Shown: positions 6,461 through 10,547 of the stretch, in pieces
How positions within the stretch are numbered: position 1 is the first letter of the stretch
Layout of the letters: every line of letters starts with the position of its first letter
NCBI GenBank assembly: GCA_910578745.1
Contig: CAJTSN010000017.1
Span: forward strand, 1 to 10,547
Reading direction: 5' to 3'
Length of the DNA: 10,547 bases
DNA from: an uncultured Bacilli bacterium
GTDB lineage: Bacteria; Bacillota_I; Bacilli_A; RF39; UBA660
The notes under the pieces: model-generated
Told to the model about the DNA's origin: nothing
Databases searched by the model: none
The model's input: the letters and a program-made list of their open reading frames with translations, nothing else
Program-made: the position numbers and the translations under genes

Positions 6461-6495
6461 GTATATTAACATGTGGTGTTGTCGAATTTTGTCAA
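6461..6495 (-). promoter_or_regulatory. Possible promoter of the 49-residue prophage gene
   Basis: An exact TTGACA lies at 6490-6495 on the minus strand, after the endolysin terminator. The -10 at the 17-bp spacing (ATGTTA, 6467-6472) is poor, though AT-rich alternatives overlap it. The -35 overlaps a near-palindrome, TTGTCGAATTTTGTCAA, that could bind a repressor. The gene needs some promoter here because a terminator separates it from the lysis genes. Confidence 0.35.
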
Positions 6496-6527
6496 TACTT
6501 GTTGAATATAAAAATATTTTGTAGAAA

Positions 6528-6561
6528 ACAAAAAAAGAAGTTAGCCAATTAAGACTAACTT
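6528..6561 (-). terminator. Terminator after the endolysin gene
   Basis: AAGTTAG (6538-6544 on the plus strand) and CTAACTT (6555-6561) form a perfect 7-bp stem with a 10-base loop. On the minus strand it is followed by C and seven U. It starts two bases after the endolysin stop and closes the late phage transcript. Confidence 0.87.
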
Positions 6562-6562
6562 T

Positions 6563-7393
6563 TTATTTTATATAGCATTCAACAGCGTCAATTTCTTTTC
6601 CAAGCATTCCTGCATATCCATTTGAATTTTTTATGTCATATTTTCCTTTTATCCACGGCAACCAACCACCATTTTTAATATGTACTCTATATGTAGCGTC
6701 TCCATGTTCGCTCCAAATCGCAATACCATCAATTGGTTTTCCTTTGATACCTACATAATTGTTATCGCCCTCTTCGAATCCGCCATCTACCACTTCATCT
6801 AGCCATTCTCCATTTAAAACATGTGCTCTTAATTTTGTAATTCCACCACCATGCGTAATGTGTTGGAGTCCACCTATAGAATGACCAAGAATACCTGCGT
6901 AATCTTCTGTATCTTTAACTTTAGGAAGCCACTCTTTTCTTACGTTATCCCATACACGGTATTCACATGTAATTTTGTTAGTGGCTGACACTGGTAAATC
7001 AGATTCTAAATATGGTGTAGGGTCAATCCTTTTATTATCTTTCCGAACTTCAAAATGCAAATGTGCGCCATAGGAATTTCCCGTGTTGCCCATAAAACCT
7101 ATTGTTTGACCTTTAGTAACTGTTTGTCCATTTGATACATAAACTTCTTTTAAATGAGCGTATAAAGTAGAATAACCATTCTCATGCTCTATTTTAATAC
7201 AATTTCCATAAGAACGATTTCCTGTACTACCCTTTTCGTTTTTGCGTCCTGTTTGCACAAAGGAAACTTTTCCATCACTGTGAGCCAAAATATAATCTGT
7301 TTGCCTTTTATATTTGACTAAATCAACTGCTTGATGTGAATTTGAATATTTTGTTGTAATTTGATTTGTCCCTGTTTTTAAAATACGACTCAT
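6563..7393 (-). CDS. Phage endolysin: M23 zinc endopeptidase with three C-terminal wall-binding-type repeats
   Basis: This 276-residue protein has an M23 (LytM-type) peptidase domain in residues 1-130. Visible zinc/catalytic residues are His20 and Asp24 (SHQAVD), His80 in YSTLYAHL, and the HLH at 111-113 in GAHLHFEV. These enzymes cut peptide cross-bridges of peptidoglycan. The C-terminal half holds three Trp-containing repeats, near 143-175, 188-227 and 234-276. Each has a Y/L-R-x-H/W strand, an EWL/GWL turn, and a Gly-rich Y-x-G-x-x-G-x-x-I/L end. They resemble clostridial hydrophobic (ChW) repeats and probably bind the wall. There is no signal peptide, so it should need the adjacent holin to cross the membrane. 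The ATG is two bases after the holin stop. The peptidase is intact. Confidence 0.93.
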   Translation of the reverse strand: MSRILKTGTNQITTKYSNSHQAVDLVKYKRQTDYILAHSDGKVSFVQTGRKNEKGSTGNRSYGNCIKIEHENGYSTLYAHLKEVYVSNGQTVTKGQTIGFMGNTGNSYGAHLHFEVRKDNKRIDPTPYLESDLPVSATNKITCEYRVWDNVRKEWLPKVKDTEDYAGILGHSIGGLQHITHGGGITKLRAHVLNGEWLDEVVDGGFEEGDNNYVGIKGKPIDGIAIWSEHGDATYRVHIKNGGWLPWIKGKYDIKNSNGYAGMLGKEIDAVECYIK

Positions 7394-7395
7394 AA

Positions 7396-7575
7396 CTACT
7401 CACTCTCTTTCTTTGTAAAATAATAAGTAAAAACTGCTGTAATTAAATTAGTAACTAATATCAAAATATTATCAGTTAAATTTGCTCCAAGCAAATCAGC
7501 AATTACTATTATAGCTAATATAGCAACCATTGCCACAGTCACAAAGCTTTTTAAATCTACCCATGCTTTTTTCAT
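7396..7575 (-). CDS. Small phage holin, two membrane segments
   Basis: This 59-residue protein has hydrophobic segments near residues 10-29 and 34-52 and a charged C-terminus (KKESE). This suits a class II holin, which forms the membrane lesion that frees the endolysin. The ATG at 7575 was chosen because a perfect AGGAGG stands seven bases upstream. A longer frame reaching to 7665 has no ribosome site and overlaps the previous gene. It sits between a coiled-coil/TM lysis protein and the endolysin, the usual place. Assignment to a named holin family is not possible by eye. Confidence 0.82.
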   Translation of the reverse strand: MKKAWVDLKSFVTVAMVAILAIIVIADLLGANLTDNILILVTNLITAVFTYYFTKKESE

Positions 7576-7592
7576 AACTATACCTCCTACTA

Positions 7593-7889
7593 CTACTTCA
7601 AACCTAGTTTTATAGCTAAGAACGTAATAATAGCTCCAATTAAACCACCAACGATATAACCCCACATTTGGTCCATTTTCTTACTAGGTTTTTCTTTTAT
7701 TTCTTTTAAATCGCCTTTCATTTCTGTAACATCGCTTTCTATTTTATCAACTTTGTCATTCGTTTTTGTTAAAGCAACATAAACATTAGATAATTCTTTT
7801 ATTTGTTCATCATGTTCATCAATTCTGTGTGTATTAGACTTAGAACGTTGTTCTGTTTCTAGAATTTTTTCTACATATTTATCTTCCAT
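7593..7889 (-). CDS. Coiled-coil protein with C-terminal membrane segment, XhlA/hemolysin-like lysis protein
   Basis: This 98-residue protein has a long charged helix (residues 1-70, with heptad-like spacing in HRIDEHDEQIKEL and NDKVDKIESDVTEMKGDLKEI) followed by one membrane helix (about 76-95) and a short basic tail. This is the layout of XhlA-type proteins found just before holins in Bacillota prophages. They are thought to assist membrane lysis. I set the start at the ATG at 7889, with AGGTGAT just upstream; the frame could begin at 7904, but that ATG precedes the ribosome site and overlaps the previous gene. It ends in three consecutive in-frame TAG codons, the last leading into the holin AGGAGG. 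Confidence 0.78.
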   Translation of the reverse strand: MEDKYVEKILETEQRSKSNTHRIDEHDEQIKELSNVYVALTKTNDKVDKIESDVTEMKGDLKEIKEKPSKKMDQMWGYIVGGLIGAIITFLAIKLGLK

Positions 7890-7893
7890 TTTA

Positions 7894-7998
7894 TCACCTC
7901 TCATTCAAAAGAGCTTGTACTTCTTCTTTTAATTTTTCTGGTACATCATCAATTGTTTTTAACCCTTTTATAATTAAATTTGCGTATATTTTCGACAT
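7894..7998 (-). CDS. CD1375-type small phage protein
   Basis: This 34-residue frame (MSKIYANLIIKGLKTIDDVP at its start, ending QALLNER) matches my recollection of the CD1375-like family of tiny proteins. They are encoded between tail-fibre and holin genes in Clostridium and related prophages and share a KGLKTIDDVPEKL-type core. Its molecular role is not known. GGAGG lies six bases before the ATG, inside the end of the preceding gene, whose stop is one base upstream. Its TGA is followed after four bases by the next start. It is shorter than most gene callers accept and easily missed. Confidence 0.85.
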   Translation of the reverse strand: MSKIYANLIIKGLKTIDDVPEKLKEEVQALLNER

Positions 7999-7999
7999 A

Positions 8000-8269
8000 C
8001 TAAACCTCCATACTTTCAAAAATTTCAACTATTGCTATTTGCGTATCAGTTAATTCTTGCTCTAATTTGTCATTTTGTTCCGAAATTAGTTTGATATATT
8101 CATCTTTTGTATATTGAATTTCATGATATTCATATAATCCATCTATTGGTTTTCCTTCTCTATCTTCAAAAATTTGTTTTATATCAGTATGAACATAAAC
8201 TGTATCTTTTCCAATGATTAAGCTTTTTGCTTGTTCAAATGAACCACGAACACTTCCTATATCTTTCAT
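8000..8269 (-). CDS. 89-residue phage tail-associated protein, function unknown
   Basis: A small acidic protein with a beta-rich first half (SLIIGKDTVYVHTDIKQI, then YEYHEIQYTKDEYIK) and a C-terminal coiled-coil-like helix (ISEQNDKLEQELTDTQIAIVEI). Proteins with this YEYxEIQYxKDEYI-helix pattern are frequent between tail fibre and lysis genes in Bacillota prophages; no function is established that I know of. I used the ATG at 8269 because AAGGAG is ten bases before it. The GTG at 8278 is only one base after that site and is unlikely. It follows the tail fibre gene by 15 bases and is followed one base later by the CD1375-type gene. Confidence 0.75.
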   Translation of the reverse strand: MKDIGSVRGSFEQAKSLIIGKDTVYVHTDIKQIFEDREGKPIDGLYEYHEIQYTKDEYIKLISEQNDKLEQELTDTQIAIVEIFESMEV

Positions 8270-8284
8270 TTTATCCACACTCCT

Positions 8285-10324
8285 TTACAAAAACATTAAT
8301 CGAGCACCGATGCTAGCATACGCTTCACCAATTGGTTTATCCGCAAGTAAACAGAAAATCCCTGCATCACTTTTAGAATCCCAATTACCCCCAAAACTAG
8401 GCACATAAGTTGTAGTAGAATTATAACAACGGACTTTAACATAATCACAAAAGTATGTAGTTGTTGAACCACCTGCTTCGCTTGCAACAAAACCTGTTTC
8501 TGATGTTCCTACCGTTTTTTTCATATATCCAATGGAATCTGTCATTTCTATTTCAGTTTCATAATCTGTCCCTGAACCATTAAAACCAGTCGTTGTTGTC
8601 AAAAGAGTAAGAGTACTACTATCTTTTTCTTTCAATATAAATCCGTCAATCCATTCTTGAAGATTACCCCAAAAATCCTCAATTCCAAACAATTTTACAT
8701 GTTTTATAGCATCTGTTTCTCCATAATCCATGCCAAAAGAGTTTGTCGTTCCTGTTTTCGATGGTATATCACTAATTGTCCAGTTAGTAAAACCACTGCC
8801 TACAGAATTTTGTGAATCAAGATTTTTGTACTTCAATAAGTACATAGCTTGCCTAAAAACTAATTGATAAAATCCAGATTGTTCATATCCAACACCATTG
8901 AATTGTGCTTTTTTTCTAAAAAAATCAATTGCATATTCCCATGCTGGAAGTTTTCCACTCAATGACCTTAATTTTGAAGATAAAACACACCCTTTGTAAG
9001 CACCTAAATAAAATTTATTTCTTCTTTCTTCACCACGAGAATGAGCATAATATTTAAAATCTGGATTATCTGGATCATCAGTCATACTAACAATTAATGT
9101 ATTATCAACAATATTTATTTTTAAACCACGTCGAGGAAAAGCAATCATTACATCACCTGCGTCTCCACTTGTTATGTCAGCGGTAGTTTCATCTTCAAAT
9201 TGTGCAAAATTATTTGGATTTAATTTTCCTACTTCTTCCCCATCTTTAAACAAACAAGGATAGTGTCCAAAAAATTCATCCCATTCTAAGCTTTTTGGAA
9301 TCATATCTACTGCATCATCTGTATAAGTACAACAAGTCGATGGATTGCTATTTGATAAATCTATCTCTACTGTCATTATTTTATATGGTTGTGGGGTAGC
9401 AACTAACCTATTAAATTCGTTTTGATTTACCACTTTTTTGTCGCTGTATGGGAACAATGCGAAATAATACGTAGTTCCATTTGTTAAATTGTTTACTTCA
9501 AATCCGTTTTCGGCATATGCATTTCTTATTTGATTATCAACTAAAAGAATACCATCTTTTATATTTTCAGGATAAGCCCCTACTTTTTGTACAAGTTTAG
9601 TTCCTTTCCAATTGCAAATTGCTTGTCCATCTAACATAGTGTCATCTGGATCTCCCCAACTAATAGTTACTTTTCCGTTTCCAGCCTTAATTTTAGGATT
9701 TATAACGTTCATTGGTGCTATACCACTTCCACCAGTTTCAATATCAATCCATTCTTTCGTGCCTTCATTATAAAATTGAAGTGTTTCGTCAAAATATCTA
9801 AATCCATGAACACCATTTTCATCATTAATTGTTTTATTTATATGGTCATATAATTGTTTTTCTGTAGCATAAACAGTATTATAGTCTATATTAATAACTA
9901 CATTGTCTGCATTATCTACTGTGATAATCATGTCGAAATAAAGTTCTTCCTTTTCAGTTATAGAAACATCAATAAAGTCTGCTTTATCTCCATAATTAAC
10001 ATAAGCAAACAGGATTTCTTCATTTGTTTCTAAATCAATAGCATATAAACCTAATTCCTTTAAATAGAAACTTTCTTCAATATCTGTATTTTTAAATAAA
10101 CCACTTACAGTTAGCTGATTTTTCTGTTCTTCCATTATGTTAGTAATGGCCATATCAAAGACTGGATTTATTACATCGATTAGTGATTTTATATTATCCA
10201 TACTATCAGTAGCAATATCACCACTACCTATCACAAATTTTGAAAACTTTAAAGCCTTTGACTGCAATGTTTTTGATGCTAATTCAGCACCTTTATTTGT
10301 CAAATATGCTTGTCCATAAATCAT
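8285..10324 (-). CDS. Phage tail fibre: tail-collar N-terminus, FN3-like middle, C-type-lectin/FGE-like receptor-binding C-terminus
   Basis: A 679-residue distal tail protein. Residues 1-150 match the phage tail-collar fibre N-terminal type (LTNKGAELASK, KFSKFVIGSGD, FYLKELGLYA), which attaches the fibre to the baseplate. Residues 205-312 look like a fibronectin III domain (GKVTISW, NLTNGTTYYFALFPYS). Residues from about 385 to the end have the C-type-lectin/formylglycine-generating-enzyme fold: LPAWEYAIDFF, then FGIEDFWGNLQEWIDG (546-561), and a final GARLMF. The last 36 residues resemble a retroelement-diversified region. The ATG at 10324 is preferred: AGGTG precedes it by nine bases, while the GTG at 10336 lies on that site and overlaps the previous gene. 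The upstream stop is two bases away. Confidence 0.92.
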   Translation of the reverse strand: MIYGQAYLTNKGAELASKTLQSKALKFSKFVIGSGDIATDSMDNIKSLIDVINPVFDMAITNIMEEQKNQLTVSGLFKNTDIEESFYLKELGLYAIDLETNEEILFAYVNYGDKADFIDVSITEKEELYFDMIITVDNADNVVINIDYNTVYATEKQLYDHINKTINDENGVHGFRYFDETLQFYNEGTKEWIDIETGGSGIAPMNVINPKIKAGNGKVTISWGDPDDTMLDGQAICNWKGTKLVQKVGAYPENIKDGILLVDNQIRNAYAENGFEVNNLTNGTTYYFALFPYSDKKVVNQNEFNRLVATPQPYKIMTVEIDLSNSNPSTCCTYTDDAVDMIPKSLEWDEFFGHYPCLFKDGEEVGKLNPNNFAQFEDETTADITSGDAGDVMIAFPRRGLKINIVDNTLIVSMTDDPDNPDFKYYAHSRGEERRNKFYLGAYKGCVLSSKLRSLSGKLPAWEYAIDFFRKKAQFNGVGYEQSGFYQLVFRQAMYLLKYKNLDSQNSVGSGFTNWTISDIPSKTGTTNSFGMDYGETDAIKHVKLFGIEDFWGNLQEWIDGFILKEKDSSTLTLLTTTTGFNGSGTDYETEIEMTDSIGYMKKTVGTSETGFVASEAGGSTTTYFCDYVKVRCYNSTTTYVPSFGGNWDSKSDAGIFCLLADKPIGEAYASIGARLMFL
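8288..8395 (-). other. Variable-region-like 3' end of the tail fibre gene
   Basis: These 108 bases encode residues 644-679, from FGGNWDSKSDAGIF to SIGARLMFL. This pattern (a Gly-Gly-x-Trp entry, a string of varied small and polar residues, a closing IGARL/IGFR strand) is that of variable regions in retroelement-diversified lectin-fold proteins such as Mtd of Bordetella phage. Many codons end in T or C with non-A first bases, as expected if A positions of an AAT/AAC-rich template had been changed, but this is also compatible with ordinary codons. Confidence 0.5.
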
Positions 10325-10326
10325 AC

Positions 10327-10547
10327 TTAAATACACCTCAATTCTATATATTTCTTGCGTATTGGAAGAATCGCAATATTATAATTAAGATTGACAATTC
10401 TATTAAATTCCTTTATATGTTCATTAATGTCATATAATATTTTTTCTAAAGCATTTGCTTTTTTATAGTCCATCGTATTGTCATATTTTATTTGTTCTGT
10501 TAAAAGTGCATAACAGAAATTTTTTAATGTTTCTATGTTTTCTCTTA
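10327..10547 (-). CDS. 3' end of a phage tail-region gene, function unknown
   Basis: A frame enters from the right edge and gives 72 residues before a TAA two bases ahead of the tail fibre ATG. It is predicted mostly helical (ENIETLKNFCYALLTEQIKY, then KKANALEKILYDINEHIKEF), ending in a basic segment IRKKYIELRCI. In Bacillota prophages the gene before the fibre is usually a baseplate or tail-completion protein, and that position is the only hint here. I see no family motif, so the product is left unnamed. The fibre ribosome site lies within its last codons, so the two are probably co-translated. Confidence 0.7.
   Translation of the reverse strand, partial: RENIETLKNFCYALLTEQIKYDNTMDYKKANALEKILYDINEHIKEFNRIVNLNYNIAILPIRKKYIELRCI

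Larger units (their letters stand above)
6203..10547. mobile_element. Late-gene end of a tailed prophage (left end; continues past the right edge)
   Basis: From the right edge to about 6293 all genes are phage tail and lysis genes in the usual late order: tail fibre, small tail proteins, holin candidates, endolysin. Chromosomal genes begin at the gltX promoter at 6120. The boundary must therefore lie between 6121 and about 6290. The exact left limit given is the start of the tandem repeat that I propose as part of the attachment site. Head, replication, repressor and integrase genes are not in the window, so completeness and inducibility cannot be judged. Confidence 0.85.

Noticed and set aside
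7576..7665. A longer holin frame with a 30-residue N-terminal extension.
   Set aside because: It lies inside the upstream lysis gene in another frame and has no ribosome site, whereas AGGAGG precedes the ATG at 7575.
8296..8490. A second minus-strand frame overlapping the variable-region end of the fibre gene.
   Set aside because: It is an out-of-frame shadow of the fibre gene with no ribosome site; the fibre frame shows clear domain motifs right to its stop.
10327..10547. An accessory variability determinant (Avd) of a retroelement, because the fragment is helical and near a variable-region gene.
   Set aside because: Avd genes lie downstream of the variable gene, and I see no similarity to Avd motifs; an upstream tail-region protein fits better.

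Overview
This is an AT-rich window from a low-GC Gram-positive bacterium (Bacillota). The evidence is a glutamyl T-box riboswitch, AAGGAGG-type ribosome binding sites, strong TTGACA/TATAAT promoter spacing, and Bacillota-type phage lysis genes. TGA is used as a normal stop (for example at the end of gltX), so this is not the mycoplasma code. The genus cannot be named from the window. Every gene lies on the minus strand, so transcription runs right to left.

Region A (1-2399) is a small accessory cassette. It holds a threonine- and tyrosine-rich 81-residue peptide gene, a long-loop AT hairpin, then three overlapping genes for polytopic membrane proteins of ABC-2 permease type. The third runs off the left edge. 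The ATPase expected for such an exporter is not in the window. A peptide or bacteriocin export/immunity role is an inference from layout, not from homology.

Region B (2517-6120) is a chromosomal operon. A consensus promoter drives a T-box leader with Glu (GAA) specifier candidates, then gltX (glutamyl-tRNA synthetase), a membrane-anchored thioredoxin-fold protein coupled by an ATGA overlap, and a sugar-phosphate nucleotidyltransferase. A perfect 13-bp hairpin that includes the last stop codon closes the operon.

Region C (about 6121-6310) is the host/prophage junction. It carries a 12-bp tandem repeat, a forward-facing terminator with no gene in front of it, and a reverse-facing terminator. 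The best reading is an attachment site formed at the 3' end of a phage integrase gene.

Region D (6293-10547) is the late end of a tailed prophage. In transcription order it holds a partial tail-region gene, a 679-residue tail fibre, an 89-residue tail-associated protein, a 34-residue CD1375-type protein, a coiled-coil/TM lysis protein, a small holin, an M23 endolysin with three C-terminal repeats, and a 49-residue gene with its own ribosome site and terminator. The fibre has a tail-collar N-terminus, an FN3-like middle and a C-type-lectin/formylglycine-enzyme-like receptor-binding C-terminus. Its last 36 residues look like the variable region of a diversity-generating retroelement target. No reverse transcriptase or template repeat is visible here.
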